DNA of 64,000 nucleotides from Cohnella sp. WQ 127256 (GCF_024519285.1 NZ_JAMZCY010000001.1:434001-498000), one strand, 5' to 3'. Shown: positions 21,500 to 30,105, counted from the stretch's first letter. Numbers and translations: made by a program. Notes: generated by a model not told the origin, from the letters alone.

Positions 21500-23104
21500 A
21501 TGAGGCAAGTCATCATCGTCGACGATGAACGTTGGATTCGACGTGGCCTGATTGGAGCCATCCCTTGGGACGAGATGGGACTTGAGCTGGTCGGAGAGGC
21601 TGGAGACGGACAAGATGCTTACGACATGGTCATCGAAAGAAAACCTGATTTGCTGTTCCTGGATATGCGGATGCCTGGCTTGGATGGCAGGCAATTACTC
21701 AGCATGCTCAAGAGGGATATGCCGGATTTGCTTACGATCGTCGTCAGCGGATACTCCGATTTTGAATATACGAAGGAAGCGATCCGTTTCGGTGCCTTCG
21801 ATTATTTGCTTAAGCCGGTCAAGAAAGAAGAGTTGACCTCTGTGCTTGATAAGGTTTGCGTTAAGCTCGAAGAGCGTGATGCGATCCAAAGTGAGAAGCA
21901 TATGGGGCAGGATGAGAACTGGCTTTGGAATGCGCTGTTTAATTCTGAATATTCGAATCTATCGGAGCATGACATAGGCATAAAACCTCCAAGAGACGGG
22001 TTTGACAACCCATTCGTGCTGCTAGTTGCCCTGCCAGATCGATACTGCGATCGTTATGAGACACAACAGCACGTGTCATGGCTGCAAAGGAAGCTCATGG
22101 CGGACAAGGGATTTTATTTTAACGGATCATGGAATTTCGCCATTGCGTCTTCGTTCGGAGGAACCGGGGAAATCGTCATGACCGTTACAGGAGTTACAGG
22201 TGCATTAAACCCTAAGGAATTGATACCGTTTATCGCCGTTGTACAGAATCAATTGAAGCAGCTAGGGAATGTCAGCTACAGTGTTGGCGTCAACGATAAA
22301 GTGGAGAGTGTCGCGACGATTCAACTGGCTTATAAGCAGGCCAAACAACTGCTTTCCGGCAAGTTGTTGGGAGAATGGGGCGCTGTCCTGTACCCGAATA
22401 CGAATCCGGAACAGAAAAGCTGCCTGCACCAGTATCCGCAGCACAAAGAAGACGTATTGCTGCTTACGCTGCAAACAGGCAATTTAGATGCGACGAATGC
22501 GGAGTTTAATCGTTTCTACGAGGTTATCTCCGACGACGGAATGACCGTCGATCATTTGCAACGTTGCTCCTCTATGCTTGTCCATTCTATTGAACGTCAG
22601 CTTCAAACCGCGCATTCGAGCTTGGAGGAAGTTAGCGGCAAGGGTACGCTCAGCTATACGGAGCTCATACAAGTCCGCAATGATGCGGCTTCGATTCGCG
22701 AAGTATTCGATTGTTGCTTGATCCCTGCCGTAAATAAGTACTACAGCGTCCCCCGAGCTAACCAAGGGGAAAAAATCGTTAAAGAAATACAGAAGTTGAT
22801 CGAAGTTCAATATGCCCAGCCTCTCTCCTTGCAGCACATCGCAGAAAGCCGGTTTCTGAATCCGGATTACTTGAGCCGGCTGTTCAAGAAGACGACAGGA
22901 CATAACTTCGTCGATTATTTAACCGATTATCGGATTGCCAAGTCTATCGAATACTTGAAATATACGAATCACAAAAACTATGAAATCGCCAGTAAAGTCG
23001 GATACGAGGATTACCGTTATTTTAGCCAGATTTTCAAGAAAAAAATGGGCATGACAATTGGAGAATTCCGTAGCACGCAGGAGCAACACTTAGAGAAAAC
23101 TTAA
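21500..23104 (+). CDS. YesN-type response regulator with AraC DNA-binding domain
   Basis: A 534-residue regulator. The receiver domain has D8/D9 and phosphoacceptor D55 (LFLDMRMPGLDG), and the conserved Lys is in YLLKPVKKEEL. A long middle region of about 270 residues includes a PAS/GGDEF-like stretch (VSYSVGVNDKVESVATIQLAYKQA). The C-terminal AraC HTH domain contains LSLQHIAESRFLNPDYLSRLFKKTTG and YEIASKVGYEDYRYFSQIFKKKMG. It is the likely partner of the kinase at 16215 and the activator of this operon. It has a ribosome site (AAGGGGGG) and lies between the permeases and the catabolic genes. Confidence 0.93.
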   Translation: MRQVIIVDDERWIRRGLIGAIPWDEMGLELVGEAGDGQDAYDMVIERKPDLLFLDMRMPGLDGRQLLSMLKRDMPDLLTIVVSGYSDFEYTKEAIRFGAFDYLLKPVKKEELTSVLDKVCVKLEERDAIQSEKHMGQDENWLWNALFNSEYSNLSEHDIGIKPPRDGFDNPFVLLVALPDRYCDRYETQQHVSWLQRKLMADKGFYFNGSWNFAIASSFGGTGEIVMTVTGVTGALNPKELIPFIAVVQNQLKQLGNVSYSVGVNDKVESVATIQLAYKQAKQLLSGKLLGEWGAVLYPNTNPEQKSCLHQYPQHKEDVLLLTLQTGNLDATNAEFNRFYEVISDDGMTVDHLQRCSSMLVHSIERQLQTAHSSLEEVSGKGTLSYTELIQVRNDAASIREVFDCCLIPAVNKYYSVPRANQGEKIVKEIQKLIEVQYAQPLSLQHIAESRFLNPDYLSRLFKKTTGHNFVDYLTDYRIAKSIEYLKYTNHKNYEIASKVGYEDYRYFSQIFKKKMGMTIGEFRSTQEQHLEKT

Positions 23105-23117
23105 GGAGAGAATCATA

Positions 23118-24845
23118 ATGGAGAAAAGACAAATACCGGATACGCTAACGCTGGAAGTGAGAGCTGGACACGCAATGAATGCGATTGCTGGCATGGCGGA
23201 CCGTGATTATAATTATATTCCCTTTTTCGCAGCTAATTTGATGACCGAACCAGCGAACCTGACACACGGAGATTGGGATTATGGTTCCTCTCACGGGCGG
23301 ATGGTTGACGGGATGATTCTTGCCCGGCATATGTCCGGTGAAACGTTCGGTACAGATATTGAAGAGAAATACCGTTCGAACCTCCTATCCTTCTTCAAGG
23401 AGGATGGCTTAAGCTACCGCCAGAAAAATCCGAATTATGATTGGGAAGCGAATGCGAACTTTATTGATCAGCGTGCGGTTATCTTGTCATTGACGACATG
23501 GTTCATGGACACGAAGGATCCAAAGGTGAAGGAAGCAGCTGACAAGCATGTCGCAGCGCTTAAGCGGGTCGCGATCAAAGAAAAGGATATTTGGTATTAT
23601 CCTTCCTCTGAATACAAAGAAGGCGGCTGGCCATCATCCAATCAAATTCTGCTTCGGCTTGCCCCAGACCCCGCTGCTTTCAGTGGTCGACTGGTTATGC
23701 CGCTGCTGAAGTACCATGAGCTGACGGGCAATCAGGATGCTTTTGAGCTATGCCAATTTTTTACCGCACTGATTGTACAGCGCAGTGGCGTATTTAATGC
23801 GGATGGCAGCTTTAATGATTCGCTAGCTTATCGTAGCGGACACTTTCACACCCGCCTAGGAACGCTAGACGCGCTTGCAAGATTCGGCGTATTTACCGGT
23901 GACGCAGCTTTAATTAGCTATGTCGAGAAAAGCTATGCTTGGGCGGTTACGCAATGCACGGCATTCGGCTGGACGCCAGGTGATATGAAGGAACAGGCTT
24001 ACGAGCACGAAACCTGTTCATTGGTCGATCTGATCGCGACAGGGATTACGCTCGCTAAGAGCGGTTATACGAAATACTGGAGTATCGTAGAGAGATATAT
24101 TCGTAATCATTTAACGGAATCGCAGCTCTTGGACATGGATTGGGTGAAGGAATCGGATGATCGGTCCAAAGACGTACCCGGTAAAATTACTTATCACAAC
24201 ATCGCGGAGCGGACGCGCGGAGCTTTCGCCGGTTATTCCGCACCGAACGACTTCTGCTGCGACGTAAACCATGGCCGCGGGCATACGAATGACTTGCAAA
24301 TCTGCTGCTTAGGCTCGGGAACTCGCGGCTTGTATATGGGGTGGAGCAATACGGTTACCGAGAAAAATGGCACGGTCAGTGTCAATTTCTTGCTCAACCG
24401 GGGGTCCAAGTGGCTGGACGTGGACAGCTATCTTCCGCACGAAGGCAAGCTAGTGCTGCATATTCACGAAGACATCAAACGGTTACTCGTACGCATTCCG
24501 GAATGGGCAGGGTTCGCTAAGGTTGCTTATACCCGCGTGTCGAACGATGGAGAGATCAGATCAGGCAAAGGAAGCGAGCCGAGCTCATGGGTCAATGAAT
24601 GCTTCTTACTTCTCGGTTCGGCTAACGCAGGTGAGACGATTACGATTGAATTCCCGCTGTCTCATCGCAAGACAATCGAGACGGCAATCGGTCAAGTGTT
24701 CGAGACCGAATGGCGCGGAGACGATGTTGTGAACATCTCCCCCTCGGGAACGAAGCATCCTTTCTATAGTGGACGCAAGGTATATGACAAAGCGCCGATG
24801 CGCGAAGGCGGTTTCCGTCGGATCGAGAACGAGCTCGTCTGGTAG
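23118..24845 (+). CDS. GH127-like glycosidase with Zn/Cys site (possible beta-L-arabinofuranosidase)
   Basis: A 575-residue cytoplasmic protein starting 13 bases after the regulator with AAGGAGAG before the ATG. It appears to be an (alpha/alpha)6-barrel enzyme of the DUF1680/GH127-GH146 superfamily with a C-terminal beta domain (LLVRIPEWAGFAKV, a motif frequent in that family). GH127 retaining enzymes use a zinc-bound Cys nucleophile, with ligands in an ETC motif and a later CC pair. Here HETCS gives E298 and C300, and QICCLGSG gives C396 and C397. A second pair, C380-C381, lies just upstream. The usual CCPPN text is not kept, and I cannot place the acid/base residue. The substrate is therefore open, but a furanoside is a reasonable guess. 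It is probably the first cytoplasmic step for the imported ligand. Confidence 0.7.
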   Translation: MEKRQIPDTLTLEVRAGHAMNAIAGMADRDYNYIPFFAANLMTEPANLTHGDWDYGSSHGRMVDGMILARHMSGETFGTDIEEKYRSNLLSFFKEDGLSYRQKNPNYDWEANANFIDQRAVILSLTTWFMDTKDPKVKEAADKHVAALKRVAIKEKDIWYYPSSEYKEGGWPSSNQILLRLAPDPAAFSGRLVMPLLKYHELTGNQDAFELCQFFTALIVQRSGVFNADGSFNDSLAYRSGHFHTRLGTLDALARFGVFTGDAALISYVEKSYAWAVTQCTAFGWTPGDMKEQAYEHETCSLVDLIATGITLAKSGYTKYWSIVERYIRNHLTESQLLDMDWVKESDDRSKDVPGKITYHNIAERTRGAFAGYSAPNDFCCDVNHGRGHTNDLQICCLGSGTRGLYMGWSNTVTEKNGTVSVNFLLNRGSKWLDVDSYLPHEGKLVLHIHEDIKRLLVRIPEWAGFAKVAYTRVSNDGEIRSGKGSEPSSWVNECFLLLGSANAGETITIEFPLSHRKTIETAIGQVFETEWRGDDVVNISPSGTKHPFYSGRKVYDKAPMREGGFRRIENELVW

Positions 24846-24869
24846 AACAAATCGAGGAGGCGTTGAACC

Positions 24870-25559
24870 ATGAGAACAGTAGTAGCGATCTATACCGGCC
24901 AAGGATTGGCCGATCCGCTTAAAGCGGTATTCAAGGAAGTACTTCCGAACATTCGTCTGGTTAATATTATTGATGATAGCTTAATCGGTGATGTCGTTAA
25001 AGCGGGACATATTCCTCCAGGCGTCGCTAGAAGACTTGTGCAATATTATCATAACGGAGAAGAGCTTGGAGCGGACGTTATTCTGAACACTTGCTCATCC
25101 GTTGGTGAAGTCGCGGATAGCGCAGCTTCGTTGATCGGTGTACCCATCGTCAAGATCGATCAATCCATGGCGGCGAAAGCTGCTGCAGAGTATGGGCGGA
25201 TCGCTGTGCTAGCGACGCTGCCATCCACGCTTGAGCCTACCTTGCGCTTGATTCAAAGGGAAGCGGGTTTGCTCGGAAAAGAAGTGGTATTAGTTAAAGG
25301 ACTTGCTGAAGGTGCATTCGATGCATTGGTCGGTGGAAAGCCAGAGGAGCACGACCGAATATTGCTGGAAACGGCTAAACGGGTTTGCGAGCAAGCGGAT
25401 GTGCTTGTGCTCGCGCAAGGTTCGATGGCACGCATGGAGAACGGGCTGCGCGAAGCAACAGGTAAACCTGTATTGTCCAGTCCTCGACTTGGTGTTGAGC
25501 AAGTGAAGGCTGTGCTGGAGCGGCTCGATGCGGAGCAGGCAGGAAGCAGTAACGCATAG
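24870..25559 (+). CDS. Asp/Glu/hydantoin racemase-superfamily protein, one catalytic Cys missing
   Basis: A 229-residue protein with the two-domain fold of the aspartate/glutamate racemase superfamily, which includes maleate isomerase, hydantoin racemase and arylmalonate decarboxylase. The first catalytic Cys is present (C75 in ILNTCSSVGEVAD). At the second position, where racemases have a Cys in an LGC-like turn, this protein reads VLAQGSMARME (S185). Two-base racemisation is thus unlikely, and a one-cysteine chemistry such as decarboxylation or isomerisation is possible. GAGGAGG lies nine bases before the ATG. It sits between the GH127-like gene and the RLP gene in one operon, so it probably handles an acid-sugar intermediate. 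The exact reaction is unknown. Confidence 0.75.
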   Translation: MRTVVAIYTGQGLADPLKAVFKEVLPNIRLVNIIDDSLIGDVVKAGHIPPGVARRLVQYYHNGEELGADVILNTCSSVGEVADSAASLIGVPIVKIDQSMAAKAAAEYGRIAVLATLPSTLEPTLRLIQREAGLLGKEVVLVKGLAEGAFDALVGGKPEEHDRILLETAKRVCEQADVLVLAQGSMARMENGLREATGKPVLSSPRLGVEQVKAVLERLDAEQAGSSNA

Positions 25560-25576
25560 AAATGGAGGTTATCCCA

Positions 25577-26845
25577 TTGGTTTCATTGGATCAGGATAGA
25601 GTTACAGCCGTCTATCTCGTCGAGACACCCTACTCTCTACAAAGAGCAGCGGAGGTAATCGCCGGGGAACAGTCTACTGGAACGTTCACAGCTGTTCCCG
25701 GTGAGACGGACGAATTGAAGCGTAAGCATGGCGCCCGCGTGGAAAAAATAGTGGAGTTGGAGCGGGTGGGAGAGCCTTCGTTACCCGGATCCAAGACGCC
25801 GCCTGGGCATGACGGGTTTTATAACCGGGGTCTTGTAACGGTATCATTTCCGTTGCATAACTTCGGTCCGTCCATCCCCAATCTCATGTCTGCGATAGCA
25901 GGTAATTTATATGAATTGCAAGAGCTGTCTGGTTTGCGGCTAGTTGATTTGGAGCTGCCGGATGCCTTCACGGCTCGTTATCCCGGTCCGAAGTTCGGTA
26001 TCGAGGGTACACGTCGCTTAACCGGAGTTACTGATCGTCCCATTCTAGGGACGATTGTGAAGCCAAGCATCGGCCTGGCGATGGAGGATTTGCAGCGGAT
26101 CATCATGGATGTATCCGAAGCTGGACTCGATTTTATCAAGGATGACGAATTGAACGCGAATCCACCTTATGCTCCTCTCGAGCTGAAGGTGAAATCCGTG
26201 ATGGAAGCCATCGATAGAGCGGCAGACGCCACAGGCAAAAAAATAATGTACGCCTTCAATATTACCGGTGACATTGAAGAGATGAAACGCAATCATGACT
26301 TGGTCGTGAAGGCGGGCGGTAATTGCGTAATGGTTAGCATCATGAGTGTCGGCTTAGCTGGTTTAGCGCATCTAAACAGCTACAGTGAAGTGCCCATACA
26401 CGGTCATCGCAATCAGTGGGGGATGCTGACCCGCTCTCCACTGCTTGGTTTCGAGTTTTCCGCTTACCAGAAGCTTTGCCGGCTCGCAGGCGCAGATCAT
26501 CTGCACGTGAATGGGTTGAATAGCAAGTTCTATGAGAGTAATGACTCTGTTGTCCGATCCATTCAAGCGTGCGTAGCACCGATGCATGGTGGTTACGCGA
26601 CGATGCCAGTCGTATCGTCGGCGCAATGGGCGGGTACAGCCCCGGCTACTTTCGCGGCTACACGCACGGTTGACGTCATGCATTTGGCAGGCGGAGGTAT
26701 TTTGGCGCATCCGGATGGCGCCGCTGCAGGGTTTGAAAGCATGAAGCTGGGATGGGAAGCGGCGGTTAATGGCATTCCACTTGAGGAATATGCCAAGGCA
26801 CATCCTTCGCTGAAACGGGCAATCGAGAAATATGGAAAGGGCTGA
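25577..26845 (+). CDS. RuBisCO-like protein (RLP), possible acid-sugar-phosphate decarboxylase or hydrolase
   Basis: A form IV RuBisCO large-subunit homologue. GGAGG at 25564-25568 fits the TTG at 25577 (422 residues); the ATG at 25562 overlaps that site. Counting from TTG, the family lysine is K162 in VKPSIGL. The metal-binding triad is K188, D190, E191 in GLDFIKDDE, with K188 the carbamylation site. H276 lies in IHGHRNQW, the loop-6 region is HVNGLNSKFYE and the phosphate-binding part includes VSSAQW and AGGG. Known RLPs include MtnW and the D-apionate enzymes 3-oxo-isoapionate-4-phosphate decarboxylase and transcarboxylase/hydrolase. The DUF1537 kinase next door and the absence of methionine-salvage genes favour the second kind. 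The precise reaction is inferred. Confidence 0.88.
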   Translation: MVSLDQDRVTAVYLVETPYSLQRAAEVIAGEQSTGTFTAVPGETDELKRKHGARVEKIVELERVGEPSLPGSKTPPGHDGFYNRGLVTVSFPLHNFGPSIPNLMSAIAGNLYELQELSGLRLVDLELPDAFTARYPGPKFGIEGTRRLTGVTDRPILGTIVKPSIGLAMEDLQRIIMDVSEAGLDFIKDDELNANPPYAPLELKVKSVMEAIDRAADATGKKIMYAFNITGDIEEMKRNHDLVVKAGGNCVMVSIMSVGLAGLAHLNSYSEVPIHGHRNQWGMLTRSPLLGFEFSAYQKLCRLAGADHLHVNGLNSKFYESNDSVVRSIQACVAPMHGGYATMPVVSSAQWAGTAPATFAATRTVDVMHLAGGGILAHPDGAAAGFESMKLGWEAAVNGIPLEEYAKAHPSLKRAIEKYGKG

Positions 26846-26851
26846 TCGGCG

Positions 26852-28291
26852 ATGACGGAAACGTTAGAGCAAGCTCAGTCGGACGACGGGGGCAGCGTAT
26901 CCGTAGCCCACAACCGCCGACATAGTAAGCTGCTTTGTTATTACGGTGACGATTTCACCGGCTCGACGGATGTTCTGGAATCGCTATTCCGCGCCGGCGT
27001 GAGAAGCGCGCTGTTCTTGGAGCCGCCAAGCGATGAACAGCTTCAGGGACGCTTCGCTTCGCTGGAGGCGTTTGGAGTGGCTGGTATCGGACGGTCCTTG
27101 TCACCGGATGCGGCGGAGCAGGAGCTTCTTCCGATCTTCGAGATGTTGAAGAGAGCCGACGCGGCTATCGTACATTATAAAATTTGTTCCACCTTCGATT
27201 CCTCGCCGGAAATCGGCAATATCGGAACAGCCGCGCGAATCGGTCGTGAGACGTTCGGTGGCCGATTCATTCCGCTGCTTGTCGGCGTTCCGTATTTGGG
27301 CCGATATACGTTGTTCGGCAATCATTACGCAGCTGCAGGAAATGAGGTTCATCGACTGGATCGCCATCCGACAATGTCGCGGCACCCGATCACTCCAATG
27401 AAGGAAGCGGATCTGCGCAAGCATCTTGCAGAGCAATGCGATTATCGGATCTCTTTGATCGATATCTTGGCGCTGCAAGGCGATTTCCCTGAAGTGCGGG
27501 AACGGTTGAACCAATGTGTTTCCTCGCAGCAACCAGAAATCGTTCTATTTGATGTGCTAGATGAAGAACGACTGGAGACAGCTGGACATCTAATATGGGA
27601 CGAGGCTGCCCAAAGTGATGGCCTGTTCGTTATCGGCTCATCCGGAATCGAATATGCGCTTGGCGCTTGCTGGAAGTCGGAAGGGTTGATTGAAAGGCGG
27701 TCGGATTATCCGACTAACGTTTCGTCAGTTGAGCAGGTGCTTATCGTATCGGGGAGCTGCTCTCCGATTACCGAAGGGCAGATTAAGGCTGCTCTAACAG
27801 ATGGTTTTGTCGGGCTGCGCGTTCCGGTGGATGAATTGATCGACCCATTATCTGCTAAGCATGCAAGTGAACGGCTGATAGAAGAAGCGAAAGCTTTGCT
27901 GGAGCAGGAGAAGAGCGTCATCCTGTATTCAGCTGCAGGACCAAACGATAGCAGTATCGCGCATTTCCGCCATGCACTCGTCACCGGAGGCTACAGTGCC
28001 GACGACAGCAGCAGACTGCTCGGCTCGATTCTTGGGGCGCTCGCGAAGTTGCTCATTACGGAGACGGGGTTGACGAGAATCGTCATTGCCGGTGGGGATA
28101 CGTCTGGCTATGTCACCAGAGAGCTGGGTATTTATGCGTTGGAGTGCGTTGCGGCACTGACCCCTGGTGCACCACTGTGTCGCGCCTCTTCGTCAGACTC
28201 TCGGCTTGATGGTCTAGAGCTGGTATTGAAGGGCGGCCAAGTAGGCGGTGTTCACTTCTTTGATCAAGTGAGACGTGGGAGGACAACTTAA
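26852..28291 (+). CDS. DUF1537 family acid-sugar kinase
   Basis: A 479-residue member of the four-carbon acid sugar kinase family. The N-terminal domain has YYGDDFTGSTDVLESL, typical for substrate binding. The C-terminal nucleotide-binding domain has VSGSCSPITEGQI, SAAGPNDS, VIAGGDTSGYV and LKGGQVGG. Characterised relatives phosphorylate threonate, erythronate, 2-oxo-tetronate or 3-oxo-isoapionate. It lies six bases after the RLP, and a kinase making the phosphorylated RLP substrate is the expected pairing. The first 25 residues are poorly conserved, and the ribosome site before the ATG is weak, which fits coupling to the RLP stop. It is the last gene of the operon, closed by a strong hairpin. 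Confidence 0.9.
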   Translation: MTETLEQAQSDDGGSVSVAHNRRHSKLLCYYGDDFTGSTDVLESLFRAGVRSALFLEPPSDEQLQGRFASLEAFGVAGIGRSLSPDAAEQELLPIFEMLKRADAAIVHYKICSTFDSSPEIGNIGTAARIGRETFGGRFIPLLVGVPYLGRYTLFGNHYAAAGNEVHRLDRHPTMSRHPITPMKEADLRKHLAEQCDYRISLIDILALQGDFPEVRERLNQCVSSQQPEIVLFDVLDEERLETAGHLIWDEAAQSDGLFVIGSSGIEYALGACWKSEGLIERRSDYPTNVSSVEQVLIVSGSCSPITEGQIKAALTDGFVGLRVPVDELIDPLSAKHASERLIEEAKALLEQEKSVILYSAAGPNDSSIAHFRHALVTGGYSADDSSRLLGSILGALAKLLITETGLTRIVIAGGDTSGYVTRELGIYALECVAALTPGAPLCRASSSDSRLDGLELVLKGGQVGGVHFFDQVRRGRTT

Positions 28292-28308
28292 TCCTCTCCC
28301 TATAGGAG

Positions 28309-28377
28309 AAAAGCAATAAAGACATCACCCCTTTGCTGCCCAACGCTGTAAGGGGGGTGTCTTTATTGCTTTTTCTA
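28309..28377. terminator. Strong bidirectional terminator after the kinase gene
   Basis: AAAAGCAATAAAGACA pairs with TGTCTTTATTGCTTTT, continuing through CCCCTT/AAGGGG around a 16-base loop. A-rich and T-rich flanks let it stop transcription from both sides. Confidence 0.9.
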
Positions 28378-28420
28378 TCGATTATGGATTTCTTGCGGAT
28401 AAGTATCTCCTTACGGTGCT

Positions 28421-28690
28421 GCTCCGCCAAGGCAGTTTTTTGGCCTTCGCACCCGCCAAACTCAACTTCGCGCTCTGCCAAGGCACTTTTTTGGCCTTCG
28501 CACCCGCCAAACTCAACTTCGCGCTCCACCAAGGCAGTTTTTTGGCCTTCGCACCAGCCAAACTCAACTTCGTGCTCCGCCAAGGCAGTATTTTGGCCTT
28601 CGTACCCGCCAAACTCAACTTTGCGCTCCGCCAAGGCAGTTTTTTGGCCTTCGTACCAGCCAAACTCAACTTCGCGCTCCGCCTTGGACG
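28421..28690. repeat. 51-bp tandem repeat, five copies (GGCCTTCG family)
   Basis: The core TTTTGGCCTTCG recurs with GGCCTTCG starting at 28442, 28493, 28544, 28595 and 28646, an exact period of 51 bases. Each unit reads CTCCGCCAAGGCAGTTTTTT, then GGCCTTCGCACCCGCCAAAC, then TCAACTTCGCG, with a few changes. Within each unit TTTGGC and GCCAAA can pair around ten bases. Because 51 is divisible by three, several false open frames run through on both strands; none has a proper ribosome site. A degenerate two-copy relative in the opposite direction lies at 62306-62375. The region between the kinase and the LacI gene holds only this block and the terminator. Confidence 0.9.
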
Positions 28691-28734
28691 GACAGCCCCG
28701 TAGCAATTTGACTGACATCTATATCTAATTGTAG

Positions 28735-29784
28735 CTATTTGGAGGGGTTCGCAGGAGCACGACAGGACAATCTTTCGATGAATTTCGTATCGATCGTTGT
28801 TTTTGTTGTCACGCTCAAGCCTTCTTCCATCCGCTCGATAAGCAAGTCGACGGCGACCTGTGCCATTTTCTCCTTCTCAACGTGAATCGTTGTGAGCTCA
28901 GGGGAGATGACCATAGACTCCGTAATATTATCAAAGCCGATAACGGATACATCCTCCGGCACTCGGAAGCCTAACTCGTTCAGTGTCTTCATCGTACTAA
29001 TGGCGATATAGTCGCACTCACAGAATAAAGCAGTTGGAAGACGACCGTTCGCTTGCAAATAAGCCTGAAGCTGCTCTCTCATCGATTCTTGCGAGTAAAG
29101 AATCGTCGGAGAGACCGAGAACATGCGGCTATCGGGAATCGTATGCGTTCTGTCCTGAAGCGCAGACATAAAGCCTCGCTTGCGGGAGTTGAAATTGTGG
29201 ATACGTACATTAGAGGCGACATAACCGATTTCCCGGTGTCCGATCTCATATAAATGAGCGCCTGCTTGATAAGCCCCCATCACATTATTAATTTCTACAA
29301 AAGGGATCGGCAACGTTTCGAAGCAAGTATCGAGCACAACTAGATGCGGCAGCTGTTCCGCGATACTTACGATCTGCTGTTTGCTCAAATTTGTCCCAAG
29401 TAGAATAACGCCTCTATTCCGATTATCCTCACTAAGGCTTTTTAAGTTCTGCTCCAACGCTTCCGTATCAAGGGAGGTGAATTGTAAGGAATACCCTTTA
29501 GAGCGGCAGCGTTCCTCAATATAATGAATCAATTCCCGAAAGAAGGGCTGTTGATAATACTGCTCTAATACGATCCCTGAATTCGCACATACGAGAAATA
29601 ACAGGGAAGATAGGGGGCGCTCTTGGGAAGGAGCCGATCTTCTCTTCGTGATATACCCCGACTCTTGTGCAATTCGGATAATCTTTTCACGCGTTTCCTC
29701 GCTAATACCGGGTTTGCCATTAAGAGCAAGTGACACAGCCGATTTAGAGACATTGGCTTGCTTGGCAATATCCTCCATTTTCAC
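28735..29784 (-). CDS. LacI-family transcriptional regulator
   Basis: A reverse-strand LacI/GalR repressor of about 350 residues. The frame is open from 29913, but the family start falls at the GTG at 29784-29782, giving VKMEDIAKQANVSKSAVSLALNG, and GGGGA lies nine bases upstream. The HTH is followed by the hinge region and a periplasmic-binding-like sensor (FLVCANSGIVLEQYYQQPFF, VVLDTCFETLPIPFVEINN, TALFCECDYIAISTMKTL, SVIGFDNI). It is divergent from the isomerase-transketolase-kinase operon and separated from it by a 320-base region full of TTTAGTTTA elements. It is therefore the likely repressor of that operon and of itself, with the sugar or a phosphorylated product as inducer. Confidence 0.92.
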   Translation of the reverse strand: MKMEDIAKQANVSKSAVSLALNGKPGISEETREKIIRIAQESGYITKRRSAPSQERPLSSLLFLVCANSGIVLEQYYQQPFFRELIHYIEERCRSKGYSLQFTSLDTEALEQNLKSLSEDNRNRGVILLGTNLSKQQIVSIAEQLPHLVVLDTCFETLPIPFVEINNVMGAYQAGAHLYEIGHREIGYVASNVRIHNFNSRKRGFMSALQDRTHTIPDSRMFSVSPTILYSQESMREQLQAYLQANGRLPTALFCECDYIAISTMKTLNELGFRVPEDVSVIGFDNITESMVISPELTTIHVEKEKMAQVAVDLLIERMEEGLSVTTKTTIDTKFIERLSCRAPANPSK

Positions 29785-29880
29785 GCTAACATTCCCCATC
29801 TTCACCAAATTTTCTAAGTAAATAGTAAGCCTCGTCATGATAGTAAGACGAAACGATTGAAGTATCTCAACAAATAATAA

Positions 29881-30095
29881 GTTTAGTTTACAATTGTTTC
29901 TAAACAATAGCAATAATCAATGGTTTTAGTTTAGTTGAGTTTATTAAAAATAAACTAAATTTAAGCTAAATAGGTTCATTGATTTGTATTGACGGGGTTA
30001 AAATACGATGTTAGGATGAAAACAAGTAATCAGTTTAGTTGTATTTAGGGCGTTACAGCCATAATGTTTAGTTAATAATTTAGTTTAGTTTAGGG
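29881..30095. promoter_or_regulatory. Promoter and TTTAGTTTA operator field between LacI gene and catabolic operon
   Basis: TTGACG (29989-29994) and TAGGAT (30012-30017), 17 bases apart, form a likely sigma-A promoter towards the isomerase gene. Around it lie many copies of TTTAGTT or its complement: 29882, 29926-29936, 29954, 30033, 30067, 30080 and 30085. One is a perfect inverted repeat, AGTTTATT-AAA-AATAAACT, at 29938-29956. The density before and after the promoter suggests several binding sites for the adjacent LacI protein with DNA looping, but this is inference. The leader ends with TTTAGGGGG, which also serves as the ribosome site for the gene at 30106. Confidence 0.65.
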
Positions 30096-30105
30096 GGATA
30101 TTACG

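Noticed and set aside
26372..26803. 143-codon frame on the reverse strand inside the RLP gene
   Set aside because: Shadow of a strongly supported gene, without ribosome site or recognisable protein features.
25577..26845. RLP as MtnW of the methionine salvage pathway
   Set aside because: No other methionine salvage genes are nearby, and the kinase next door is DUF1537 type, which fits acid-sugar pathways better. Not excluded without a phylogeny.
28421..28690. CRISPR array
   Set aside because: The repeated unit is contiguous with no unique spacers, and no cas genes are present.
28113..28728. Open frames of 95-201 codons on both strands across the 51-bp repeat block
   Set aside because: The repeat length is a multiple of three, which keeps frames open by chance. 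There is no ribosome site, and the longest one overlaps the DUF1537 kinase on the opposite strand.
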